Positions 1 through 10,998 of a DNA stretch of 64,000 nucleotides are shown piece by piece (position 1 is the stretch's first letter; every line of letters starts with the position of its first letter). The stretch comes from Schistocerca nitens. Lineage: Eukaryota; Arthropoda; Insecta; Orthoptera; Acrididae. The notes under the pieces were generated by a model that worked only from the letters and a program-made list of their open reading frames with translations, had not been told where the DNA came from and made no database searches. The stretch lies in NCBI RefSeq assembly GCF_023898315.1, contig NC_064618.1, positions 183,945,548 through 184,009,547 on the forward strand. The letters are read 5' to 3'. Position numbers and translations under genes: made by a program.

Positions 1-378
1 GAGCCTCTGGCTGTGCTTTTCACGACCGGCCACCAACATAAGCTTGCATGAACCGCTTCCCCTTCCGTTACCCATTTCAATTAATTTTTCGACCTCCTAG
101 ACAGACCTAAACCTGCTAACTTCCGACCCTAGACCGGCATTTTGTACTCCGTATATCGAAATACATCCCCTTTATTGTACTTAATTGTCTCTTTGGTCAT
201 TTAACGGCAGCCCTGGATGCCCACTCTCAAACCCTGACCTCTCGACCTCCAGAACACTGTCGTCACGAGGAATATGTAACAACCTTCTCCTCGCTTCCCT
301 GTGCCCGTATACATTAACATTGGTGACCAGAAGTGGGATCCTATATACTAACATAGTGCTAAAGCAACAGAAAGCCAA
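1..378. other. Unassigned flank, possible LTR-element junction
   Basis: No gene is recognised. Around 320-345 there is a short stretch (TTGGTGACCAGAAGTGGGAT) resembling the junction of a long terminal repeat and primer-binding site in insect LTR retrotransposons. No capsid or polymerase sequence is visible next to it, so at most this is a small fossil fragment. The assignment is inference from one short motif. Confidence 0.2.
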
Positions 379-405
379 TATCTCACATTGTTGTTGTTGT
401 GGTCT

Positions 406-2140
406 TCAGTCCTGAGACTGGTTTGATGCAGCTCTCCATGCTACTCTATCCTGTGCAAGCTTCTTCATCTCCCAGTACCTACTGCAACCTACATCCTTCT
501 GAATCTGCTTAGTGTATTGATCTCTTGGTCTCCCTCTACGATTTTTGCCCTCCACGCTGCCCTCCAATGCTAAATTTGTGATCCCTTGATGCCTCAAAAC
601 ATGTCCTACCAACCGATCCCTTCTTCTAGTCAAGTTGTGCCACAAACTTCTCTTCTCTCCAATCCTATTCAATACCTCCTCATTAGTTACGTGATCTACC
701 CACCTTATCTTCAGCATTCTTCTGTAGCACCACATTTCGAAAGCTTCTATTCTCTTCTTGTCCAAACTAGTTATCGTCCATGTCTCACTTCCATACATGG
801 CTACACTCCATACAAATACTTTCAGAAACGACTTCCTGACACCTAAATCTATACTCGATGTTAACAAATTTCTCTTCTTGAGAAACGCTTTCCTTGCCAT
901 TGCCAGTCTACATTTTATATCCTCTCTACTTCGACCATCATCGGTTATTTTACTCCCTAAATAGCAAAACTCCTTTACTACTTTAAGTGTCTCATTTCCT
1001 AATCTAATTCCCTCAGCATCACCCGACTTAATTTGACTACATTCCATTATCCTCGTTTTGCTTTTGTTGATGTTCATCTTATATCCTCCTGTCAAGACAC
1101 TGTCCATTCCGTTCAACTGCTCTTCCAAGTCCTTTGCTGTCTCTGACAGAATTACAATGTCATCGGCGAACCTCAAAGTTTTTACTTCTTCTCCATGAAT
1201 TTTAATGCCTACTCCGAATTTTTCTTTTGTTTCCTTTACTGCTTGCTCAATATACAGATTGAATAACATCGGGGAGAGGCTACAACCCTGTCTCACTCCT
1301 TTCCCAACCACTGCTTCCCTTTCATGCCCCTCGACTCTTATAACTGCCATCTGGTTTCTGTACAAATTGTAAATAGCCTTTCGCTCCCTGTATTTTACCC
1401 CTGCCACCTTCAGAATTTGAAAGAGAGTATTCCAGTCAACATTGTCAAAAGCTTTCTCTAAGTCTACAAATGCTAGAAACGTAGGTTTGCCTTTTCTTAA
1501 TCTTTCTTCCAAGATAAGTCGTAAGGTTAGTATTGCCTCACGTGTTCCAACATTCCTACGGAATCCAAACTGATCTTCCCCGAGGTCAGCTTCTACCAGT
1601 TTTTCCATTCGTCTGTAAAGAATTCGCGTTAGTATTTTGCAGCTGTGACTTATTAAACTGATAGTTCGGTAATTTTCACATCTGTCAACACCTGCTTTCT
1701 TTGGGATTGGTATTATTATATTCTTCTTGAAGTCTGAGGGTATTTCGCCTGTCTCATACATCGTGCTCACCAGATAGTAGAGTTATGTCATGACTGGCTC
1801 TCCCGAGACCATCAGTAGTTCTAGTGGAATGTTGTCTACTCCCGGGGCCTTGTTTCGACTCAGGTCTTTCAGTGCTCTGTCAAACTCTGCACGCAGTATC
1901 TTATCTCCCATTTCGTCTTCATCTACATCCTCTTCCATTTCCATAATATTGTCCTCAAGTACATCTCCCTTGTATAAACCCTCTATATACTCCTTCCACC
2001 TTTCTACCTTCCCTTCTTTGCTTAGAACTGGGTTTCCATCTGAGCTCTTGATATTCATAGAAGTGGTTCTCTTCTCTCCAAAGGTCTCTTTAATTTTCCT
2101 GTAGGCAGTATCTATCTTACCCCTAGTGAGACAAGCCTCT
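406..2140 (-). pseudogene. RTE LINE reverse transcriptase half, one stop codon
   Basis: This is the C-terminal half of the RTE ORF, downstream of the SINE insertion. It reads open from 2140 to 1786, meets one TAA stop at 1783-1785 (within VMT-stop-LYYLVSTMYETGE), and is then open again to 406. Reverse transcriptase motifs are intact: FVDLEKAFDNVDW (motif A), RQGCSLSPMLFNLY (B) and LRFADDIVIL (C, catalytic DD). After the polymerase comes the family's conserved C-terminal block with YGSETW and FEMWCYRRML. One nonsense codon plus one SINE insertion are the only breaks I see, so the copy was probably active in the fairly recent past. Confidence 0.85.
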
Positions 2141-2335
2141 AAAAAAATGGCTCTGAGCACTATGGGACTCAACTGCTGAGGTCATTAGTCCCCTAGAACT
2201 TAGAACTAGTTAAACCTAACTAACCTAAGGACATCACAAACATCCATGCCCGAGGCAGGATTCGAACCTGCGACCGTAGCGGTCTTGCGGTTCCAGACTG
2301 CAGCGCCTTTAACCGCACGGCCACTTCGGCCGGCT
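2141..2335 (-). mobile_element. tRNA-headed SINE inserted in the RTE LINE
   Basis: A 195-bp SINE has its tRNA-like head at the right (2335) and its tail at the left. The duplicated target AGACAAGCCTCT occurs at 2129-2140 and 2336-2347. On its own strand it shows an A-box-like GGCCGTGCGGTTAAAGGC and a perfect B box, GGTTCGAATCC, so it carries an internal RNA polymerase III promoter. The tRNA-unrelated body contains TAGTTCTAAGTTCTAGGGGA and ends in CTCAGAGCCATTTTT. The head has the long variable region of Leu/Ser-type tRNAs. Related copies lie at 10145, 14273, 30184, 51645 and 54647. Confidence 0.9.
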
Positions 2336-2347
2336 AGACAAGCCTCT

Positions 2348-3576
2348 ACATCCTTACATTTGTCCTCTAGCCATCCGTGCTTAGCCATTTTGCACTTCCT
2401 GTCGATCTCATTTTTGAGACGTTTGTATTCCTTTTTGCCTGCTTCATTTACTGCATTTTTATATTTTCTCCTTTCATCAATTAAATTCAATATTTCTTCT
2501 GTTACCCAAGGATTTCTATTAGCCCTCGTCTTTTTACCTACTTGATCGTCTGCTGCCTTCACTACTTCATCCCTCAGAGCTACCCATTCTTCTTCTACTG
2601 TATTTCTTTCCCCCATTCCTGTCAATTGTTCCCTTATGCTCTCCCTGAAACTCTCTACAACCTCTGGTTCTTTCAGTTTATCCAGGTCCCATCTCCTTAA
2701 ATTCCCACCTTTTTGCAGTTTCTTCAGTTTCAATCTGCAGTTCATAACCAATAGATTGTGGTCAGAATCCACATCTGCCCCAGGAAATGTCTTACAATTT
2801 AAAACCTGGTTCCTAAATCTCTGTCTTACCATTATATAATCTATCTGAAACCTGTCAGTATCTCCTGGCTTCTTCCATGTATACAGCCTCCTTTCATGAT
2901 TCTTGAACCAAGTGTTAGCTATGATTAAGTTATGCTCTGTGCAAAATTCTACAAGGCGGCTTCCTCTTTCATTCCTTCCCCCCAATCCATATTCACCTAC
3001 TATGTTTCCTTCTCTCCCTTTTCCTACTGACGAATTCCAGTCACCCATGACTATTAAATTTTCGTCTCCCTTCACTACCTGAATAGTTTCTTTTATCTCG
3101 TCATACATTTCATCTATTTCTTCATCATCTGCAGAGCTAGTTGGCATATAAACTTGTACTAGTGTAGTAGGCATGGGCTTTGTGTCTATCTTGGCCACAA
3201 TAATGCGTTCACTATGCTGTTTGTAGTAGCTAACCCGCACTCCTATTTTTTTATTCATTATTAAACCTACTCCTGCATTACCCCTATTTGATTTTGTATT
3301 TATAACCCTGTAATCACCTGACCAAAAGTCTTGTTCCTCCTGCCACCGAACTTCACTAATTCCCACTATATCTAACTTTAACCTATCCATTTCCCTTTTT
3401 AAATTTTCTAACCTACCTGCCCGATTAAGTGATCTGACATTCCACGCTCCGATCCGTAGAACGCCAGTTTTCTTTCTCCTGATAACGACGTCCTCTTGAG
3501 TAGTCCCCGCCCGGAGATCCGAATGGGGGACTATTTTACCTCCGGAATATTTTACCCAAGAGGACGCCATCATCAT
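2348..3576 (-). CDS. RTE LINE endonuclease half of the ORF
   Basis: This is the N-terminal half of the RTE polyprotein. It starts at a methionine run (MMMASSWVKYSGGK) just inside the element's 5' leader. The protein carries an apurinic/apyrimidinic-type endonuclease, which in this family nicks target DNA so that reverse transcription can be primed there. The active-site blocks are all visible in order: GAWNVRSL near residue 42, ISEVRW near 73, GDWNSSVG near 177, and DSDHNLL near 270. A basic linker follows. The open frame runs on into the inserted SINE and ends at 2206 in SINE-derived residues; the true LINE part stops at 2348. Proteins of this type are often misnamed craniofacial development protein 2-like in automatic annotations. 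Nothing suggests host use. Confidence 0.85.
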
Positions 3577-3838
3577 TTAATCATACAGTAGAGCTGCATG
3601 TCCTCGGGAAAAATTACGGCTGTAGTTTCCCCTTGCTTTCAGCCGTTCGCAGTACCAGCACAGCAAGGCCGTTTTGGTTAATGTTACAAGGCCAGATCAG
3701 TCAATCATCCAGACTGTTGCCCCTGCAACTACTGAAAAGGCTGCTGCCCCTCTTCAGGAACCACATGTTTGTCTGGCCTCTCAACAGATACCCCTCCGTT
3801 GTGGTTGCACCTACGGTACGGCCATCTGTATCTCACAT

Positions 3839-4260
3839 AAATAGGAGAAAAGCCAATGAATACGTAACAGGTATTCATACCTCTTTTAGAAATGGATGCG
3901 TACACTCTGCATATGTATCTTTGCATGTTTCACACCTCTTACTAAACCACTGGACCTACTTCAACCATACTCGGTACACATATCACGTAATGTCTGTAAA
4001 GAGATCCGTGGGGCGTGGGGGTGGGGGGCTAACAACTTACCTATCAAAAGAGTGTGGGTGAAAACGTAGTTAAGTCCGTCAGGCTGGAGTACTAGTACTT
4101 CAATCATCAAGGATTTGAGAATGGGGTCATTTAGTGTCTTGCAACAAATCTTATCCATAATTTCAAAACCTTTACGAAAATTTTTTTCTAGCCAACAACT
4201 GACGCAAGACCATGAAACGAAGAAAGTTTATCGCTGTCTACATTTTCGCTATACTAAAAC
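3839..4260. other. No recognised feature
   Basis: This is plain sequence after the RTE target duplication. A G-rich patch (GGGGGTGGGGGG) lies at 4018-4028. Short open frames exist on both strands but show no domain. Confidence 0.5.
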
Positions 4261-4760
4261 TGCCGCATGAGGCATGACGTTATACTTGATTACTTCTTTA
4301 CCACTAACACTGTTCGTGATACACCTTGCAGACAGTATTCACATATACCGCCGAATGTAACAGCAAAAGTATATCTTTGTACGACAGCAGACATGACGTC
4401 ATAAACACTGAGACGTGTGAAAAACTGCCGCATCATGAAAGACGTTTTACTCTGTTACCTCTTTAACATTATGCCCAACACATTTCGCAGACAGTATCCA
4501 CATATTCCGCTGCACGTACCCATCATTGTACGACGCACAATTCAGGGGTATTACGTCACCAACACTGAGCTCCGTTCAAAATTGCCGCATCATGCATGAC
4601 GTTTCAATTTGTTACTTCCTTGAAACTAAATCTGTTCACAACACATTTCGCATATAGTAGCGACATATACCACACGATGTACTAGCAAAAGTATATCATT
4701 GTACAGCACAAAGTTCAAGACATACGACGCCATAAACGTTGAACTGAGTGAAAATCAAAC
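4261..4760. repeat. Three degenerate ~160-bp tandem units
   Basis: Three head-to-tail units begin with TGCCGCAT at 4261, 4426 and 4583, giving spacings of 165 and 157 bp. Each unit continues with a similar order of landmarks: CATGACGTT or AGACGTT, GTTACTTC or GTTACCTC, CACATTTCGCAGACAGTA, CACATAT, then GACGTCA-like sequence and AACACTGAG. The first unit holds a perfect palindrome TGACGTCA at 4394-4401. The units have diverged clearly, so this is an old local satellite-like array or part of a larger dispersed repeat. Confidence 0.65.
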
Positions 4761-4954
4761 TGCTGGGCGAAGCCGTTAGAGGTACAGGCTTGATATTTGT
4801 AGAAATACGTCAAAAAGACGTTAAATATGTGCGAAATATATTTGTCATGTGCACATATGCAAATACATGGGTAAAAACTCATCCCGAACCCATGTAACTA
4901 TTTAAATCAAATTTGGTACCCATATCAGTTACCATCTGGGAAGAACCACCCAGG

Positions 4955-5330
4955 TGCAATGAGCGTGATGGTGTGGTGCAGCGAGGGGGCAGGGTTGGGG
5001 AGGAGGGAAAACGGGGGTGGATACAGACCGAGGAGGGCAGCAGATAGACAGAGAAATGAAAGAGGAAGAGATGGACGGAGAGAGGGGAAGGAAGAGATAA
5101 AGAGAAGAGGGAGCAGGGGATGGGCAGTGAGACGAGGAGCAGATGGACAGAGAGGGGAGGAGCAGATGGATAGAGAGAGAGGAAGAAGGAAACGGACAGA
5201 GAGAGGGAGAAGAGATAGATAGAGGTTGGGATCGCCAAAGAGGTGGACAGGGAAGGCGATGTAGGAGACGGACAGAGAGGGGTTGAAGGATAATATAGAC
5301 AGAGAGAAGGGGAAGCTGGAAATGGACTAA
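4955..5330. repeat. Purine-rich low-complexity tract
   Basis: The plus strand is strongly A+G biased and made of degenerate units such as GACAGAGAGAGG, GAGCAGATGGACAG and GGAAGAGAT. Open frames here (for example an Arg/Glu/Gly-rich frame on plus and a Ser/Pro/Leu-rich frame on minus) are by-products of the composition, not genes. Confidence 0.8.
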
Positions 5331-6873
5331 TGGAAGATTTGAATAATTAAATGCTGGGGTAACGCCGGGTGGTCACCTAATTTTATATGAAACACTGAAC
5401 ACCCAAGACAACCTTCAGAGTGTCAATTAAAATACGACAGCGGCGGGTTATGGGACAAAAGGCAGTGAAATAGCGGATACCTTTTGCAGGATAGCATTAG
5501 AAAAAGCCGCTTCGAAGGTTTTGCTAAACCGTATACTGATTTCACTCCCTTAATGAATAAACGCGCTCAAAAGAAATGGTCTACATAGGCTGGCGCGGTC
5601 GTCTCATGATATTTGGCGGATTTTTAAATTGAACTTCTGAAAACTGTTTACTAAATGTAACATAAGGCACTGCAAAATACACGGGTAGTGTCTGAATTGT
5701 ACTGAGCAAGATTTTAAATAGGCGATCTGAAACACATCACTTCGGCTCTGGCTCTGTCTTTACAGGAATTAAGAAGCAGAATTATACAAGCAGCTTACGG
5801 AAATAAGTGGTCGATCACCCACTTTATCTGTTTTACCAAGTGGAATCAATTAATCTATTTCCAGAACTTCAGTCACTATTTGGTTCAGGTAGACCTTGTT
5901 TGAAGGTTTAATGAATGATCTGACACTTCTAAAGCTCAATGTAAAGGGTTCGACAGATTGACACTGGCAGTATAACAACACGTTTCAACAAATCTGTGAA
6001 ATCTTTTGCTTCAATGAGTATATAGCATTCAAGAAATGATATACTTTACGTTTAATTGTCAGGCGTTGTTCAAATACTGTCTGTTCACTTTGAGGCCAAC
6101 AAATAAATATGCAAATAAAATGCAATTAACACCCAAAGGAAGTAGACTTTAAGCTGTTGTGGGCAGAAAATTGCAATCCTGACCAGATCTCAAACACAGG
6201 ATGCGATACAAATTATCAGCCAAACTTCCTGACAGCATATACGACGCTATAAGAGTCAGCACACTGCTCATAGTATACGACGGCTCTCTGCCGCCGCGTC
6301 GCTCACATGAAATACGAATGTCTACCGAAACATCTAGAAGCGGAGGACAGAATATTATTACATTCATTACCTTTTCCGTCTTTCCTTAGTTGCTTCTGTG
6401 TTTTTGGGCATGTGGTTCGTCTAATGTATGAAGTGAAAAATTGGTTTCGCTGTGCTTCTTTTTATTTACGAAGTAACTTTAGTGGCCTGTAATACAGTTT
6501 CTTTCCGTACATAATATTCGTGTTGTACTACAATTATAGAATTGTTACTGCATTACAGTGTTTTGTTATTCCTTTCTTATTATATTGTTAGGTTTGCAGC
6601 AAAAGTTTCGTGATCTTAAATTAATAATTGTGTCTACTTGCGATTAATGATGTTCCGAACCTGGAGATTTACTGTCGCTTATGGACCCAGGATGTACGAT
6701 TTTCGGCGTTTTACGAACGCTATTTGACTTAACACGCACTTCCACTAATCGCTCTGATTTCGTTTGGTTTGTTTACTTTACGTAGTGCTGCCAACTGTCG
6801 CACTTTGTTTCTCATTCGTATTTTGTTGTGTTGCTGTATCTGTACGGAGTAAAATATCCATATGTTTGTAGCG

Positions 6874-6878
<5 letters not shown>
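5331..6878. other. No recognised feature
   Basis: AT-rich sequence. I see no repeat family, RNA gene or protein domain in either strand. Confidence 0.5.
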
Positions 6879-6948
<70 letters not shown>

Positions 6949-6980
6949 GTATGTGTATATGTATATGCATGTGTGCGCAC
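6879..6980. repeat. (GT)n microsatellite
   Basis: An almost perfect GT run extends to about 6950 and then decays into GTAT/GCGT variants. The Cys/Val and His/Thr open frames over it are artefacts. Confidence 0.97.
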
Positions 6981-9248
6981 GTGTGGTGTCTATTTTTTCT
7001 GTGAATATTGTACATCGCCTTTTCTTATTCTGTCAATAGTAATCATGATCAATGAATTATTACTTATGCTCATTTACTCATTTGTTACTTTCTTGCTTAT
7101 TGAAAGGGTTCTTTGTATGTGAAAGGTTTCCTATAATATTGGGAGTGTTCTGATGTGATTGTTCATCCTAACAATTTGCATGTCCTGTTCCAGGTAAGAT
7201 GGCTTATGTCTATGATCTATTAGTTGTGCAACAAAGGCAGAGCAGCGAATTTCATATTTCCAGCTTCTTGTGTCTTCTTTTTAACTATTTTTGAAATTTA
7301 TGTTTGTCATTCCCAGATAAACTGATTTCTAATCTTCACATTTTGAATGTTGTATCTATTGATTCATCTACGATATGGATTACATCTTCCAAAAATCTGT
7401 ACCAGTAAACTATTTTACATCCTTCCTTTGTGGTTATTGTATCAAAGAATATATGTTGTCAAATACAGTCTCGGGTCACGTGGTTGTAGACCGGTGTGAG
7501 GTTTACCAAATTTGAATGTCATTGTATCGGTTGTGCTGCCAAATTCTGTTTAAAAGTATCTTGAACTTTCTACTCGCTTTTCTTAGGTAACAAAGTAATT
7601 TGAGTACGATATTCTGATTCCATTCGGTTAAAACTTGAAAGTGATAAACGCAAGGGCATTTCACTTGTGTTCGACAAGTGAAACAGCTAAGATGTCGCCA
7701 TTATTTGCTGCCTGTAAAAGAGAGGATTGTCATAGATATTTTTGTTTTTATATGATATTTCATTGTGTTGTTGATTTTCCGTTATAATAAATTAATTTTA
7801 TGACAAATACTGCAGCATCATTACAAAATGGCTTGCTAGTACTCCTAAATGAAAATTGGTCGAAAAACATCTAATACGGATGTATAACACGCACAGTATC
7901 AGCTATTTGTCTCACTGAAATTCGTTTATTTTAAATTCCTGGCGCCATATGTTTAATCTCCATTCATCCATAGCGAAAGTAAAGTATTAACCGCTCTTGT
8001 CCACACTGTTTACTAGAACTGCGGTTCTTCTTGTGAGTACCATAAAATAAGCAAAAAGGTTTGAATATTTACATAATCCGGAGGAAATGACGAAGATTGT
8101 CATATATAACTCTTATCTGCAGGTGAAAAGAGTTCTGACTCTGTATTAATTCAATGGATTGATCGGCAACACACTCCTCCACTGCCGATTTACCGTTACC
8201 TCGTAAATGTAGTAACATAAATTAGCCCAATGATATTAACTCCATATTGCACTTTTTCTCAATATTTAAGACGTACATGTTACATGCATGGTAACAGTAA
8301 TTAAAACTTTTTGGTACTTACCTATGGAAACTAACTTATCCTCCTTAGATATACTTCCATTTACAGTCATAGTACCAACACTTATTCGCCACTTCTGTTG
8401 GTATTAAAAAATGCAAAATCAGGGAAAACAATATTGCAATAATAAAGTTTAGTTATTAGTGCAAAATGTAAATGAAGACCGTTGTATTGAAGTCGCGTGA
8501 CAGTTTCGGTTTGGTCCTCAGCACTGGTTGATCACTCCACATGCTGAAGCCGTGTGATGAGCTATGCCCTCCTGGAAACAATTGCGTTGACCATATGGAC
8601 ACACTACGGGGAGGCTTTGTTGCCCGTGACATGCCATCTAGCACGGCACAGCAGGCGTCTAGGCGTCTGTTTGCTATCGATCATGGACACGCAGCAGTTG
8701 CTGCTAATTACAGTTCAACTCATTCGTCACTTATTCCGTGGAAAGACGTTCTCTGATTTTATCAAAACGAAGATAATATACATTTGAAAAATTTTACTCT
8801 TGTAGTACGTCTGTTTCTTCCATAGACCGATATCTTACGGACAGTCGCAGTACTTCTATTTATCAAACACGCTAATACGAATAGCATCCTCACGCTTCAG
8901 TATTTCGAGTAGATAATGTTTAGCGAGAACGTGCGGCCTCTTTGAATATGGATGAGTTCCAGCAGCACTAATTTCTCTTCGCCCTCCACTCTCAGCTCGA
9001 GTTCATAGCCCCGGGCTCAGTGCTCCATCGCTAATTTTGCCAGAATAATTTGTTGTTCCCTACCGCATGAGCTTGTAATTTAATGAACCATTATTCCAGC
9101 GCCGAGACACGCCCAGGCGTGATAAGCAAACTCTCTGGCAGTGCCGACTGGGGGTTCGCCCGCGTGCGATGACGTTGTAAGCTCGAACACTGTTCGAAGT
9201 ATACTTTTCTTCCGAAGTGCTCTCATTTTTCGCTTTGTAAATTAGAGA

Positions 9249-9318
<70 letters not shown>

Positions 9319-9597
9319 ATATTGTACGTTTAGATCTGCGGAATATTCAATGTCGGATTTGTTACTCTTGAGACTTCTCCCTAAATTACTTCCACGAAAG
9401 CTCCCCGTTATCAGCCGTTTTTCCTATAGTCTATGACACATGAAATGTAAGTCATTATGTAACGGAACATGTTTGCAGTCAGTTGTAGCCAACGTTCAAT
9501 GTAATCACTTTTTGAAACACCGACATGTCATTACTTTAATGATACGTTGTCCGTTCTACAAACAGCGTATCAGCTGTTGCAGGACCACCTTCTATTG
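6981..9597. other. Unassigned AT-rich sequence with one (TA)n run
   Basis: Nothing coding is recognised. A perfect AT microsatellite occupies about 9257-9310, preceded by an A run. The stretch 8930-9190 is more GC-rich than its surroundings but matches no family I know. Confidence 0.5.
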
Positions 9598-10998
9598 CTG
9601 CTGTTGTGGTCTTTAGTGTCAATGGTTTGATGGAACTCACCGAGTTACTGTATCCTCTGCAAGCCTCTTTATCTGCAAATAACTACATCTATTACAATTT
9701 GCTTACTGCTTTCATCGCTTGGTCTCCCTCTACATTTTTTACTGCCCCCGCTCCCTAAAATTACCTATCTGATGATTCCTTCATGGCTCAGGACGTGTCC
9801 TGTGATCCGATGCCTTATTTTATTCAATTTGCGCAATTAATTGCTTTTTTTCTCAGATTACCTATCTAAACTTCAGCGTTCTTTGGTAGCGTCACATTTC
9901 AGTAGGTTTTATTCTTTTCTTATCTGAGTAGCTATCTTCCACGCCTCACATCCCTATAAGGCGACGCTCCATACAAATACTTTCAGAAAAGACTTCCTAA
10001 CAGTCAATTTTATGTTAGGCGCTAACAAATTCCTCTTCCTCAGAAATGCTGTTTGATCTCTATCCAATCTACACTGTATATGCTCTCCACAATACATTAT
10101 TTTGCTGCCCAAATAACAAAACTCATCGAGCGCATTCAGTATTTTTTTTTTAATCTTATGGGACTCAACTGCTAAGGTCGTCACTCCCTAAGCTTACACA
10201 CTACTTAACCTAAATTATCTTAAGGACAAACAGACACACCCATGCCCGAGGGAGGACTCGAACCTCCGCCGGAACCAGCCGTCAGTATTTCATTTTACTA
10301 CTTAATCCTCACATTATCGTCTCATTTAAATCGACTACATTCCATTACAACTATCTTACTTTTGTTAATGGTCTTAAAACCTCTATTCAAGATATTGCGT
10401 CCTCCATCCTACTACGCTTCCAAATCCTTCCCTGTCGAAGGCAGGTGTACGTCAGCTAGAACGGCAAATTTTTTGTTTCTTCTCCCAGAACTTTAACAAT
10501 GTCTCCAGATTTCTCTTTCCCTACCCTTAGTATTTAGTACTCAGACTCGGAAATGCTGGGGAGAGGCTAAAAACCTACATCACTCACTTCTCAACCGCTG
10601 CTTACCTCTCGCATCCTCCGACTTTTAAGACTGCAGTCTGGTTCCTGTACAATTTGTAAATAACCCTTCGTTCTATGTATTTCATTCCTGCTACCTGCAG
10701 AATTTTAAAGAGTGTATTCCAGTCCATATTTTCAAATGCTTTCTCTAAATCTACAAATGCTATAAACGTGGGTTTGCCTCTCTTTTATATCGTAGGTTTG
10801 ATAATGCCTCTTGTGTGACTTCATTTTCCTTGAACCCACAATACTACTGTAAACAATTCGTGTCAGTATGTTACAAGTATGGCTCATTAAACTGATAGTT
10901 CGACAATAATCACTAGCTTTACTTATAATTGGAATTATTATACTTTCGCGGAAATCTGAGCACTTTCGGCCTGTCTCATATATCTTGCACCACATTTA
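9598..10998 (-). mobile_element. Decayed, 5'-truncated RTE LINE copy
   Basis: This is a minus-strand relative of the 389-3828 element. Its 3' end near 9598 repeats the same TGTTGTGGTCTT start. Protein remnants match in order: the C-terminal region, LDEFCYLGSKI and AFLRKRNLLAPNIKLTVRKSFLKVFVWSVA (9954-10184), and the N-terminal reverse transcriptase part SDFRESIIIPI and RTISLMSHTCNILTRIVY (10732-10995). Frameshifts and stops are frequent and segments are missing, so this copy is much older than the first one. It carries a SINE at 10145-10281. No endonuclease sequence follows upstream, so the copy is 5'-truncated near 10998. Confidence 0.8.
10145..10281 (-). mobile_element. Decayed tRNA-headed SINE
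   Basis: Same family as 2141-2335 but more diverged and with part of its head missing. The body (TATGGGACTCAACTGCTAAGG on plus) and a B-box remnant (GGACTCGAACCTCC on plus) are recognisable. The short target duplication TCAGTATTT lies at 10136-10144 and 10282-10290. Confidence 0.75.

Larger units (their letters stand above)
389..3828 (-). mobile_element. RTE-clade LINE, near full length
   Basis: A non-LTR retrotransposon lies on the minus strand, with its 5' end near 3828 and its 3' end at 389. It is flanked by a 10-bp target-site duplication, TATCTCACAT, at 379-388 and 3829-3838. The 3' terminus ends in a short CAA-type repeat (TTGTTGTTGTTG on the plus strand at 389-400), as RTE elements often do. 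It encodes an AP-type endonuclease followed by reverse transcriptase. Without the SINE at 2141-2335 and its duplicated target it is about 3.2 kb, the usual size for the clade. The clade call rests on the reverse transcriptase signatures and the endonuclease order; I could not run a phylogeny. Confidence 0.88.

Noticed and set aside
1-378. Confident LTR retrotransposon end
   Set aside because: Only one short primer-binding-site-like motif is present, with no coding remnant or paired repeat.
2206-3576. Host craniofacial development protein 2-like gene
   Set aside because: The product is the AP-endonuclease part of an RTE LINE with reverse transcriptase downstream and a target-site duplication around the whole unit.
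4879-5238. Ser/Pro/Leu-rich 119-codon frame, minus strand
   Set aside because: It arises from the purine-rich tract; the plus-strand frame over it is equally open and equally meaningless.
6729-7122. His/Thr-rich and Cys/Val-rich open frames
   Set aside because: They are translations of the GT microsatellite.
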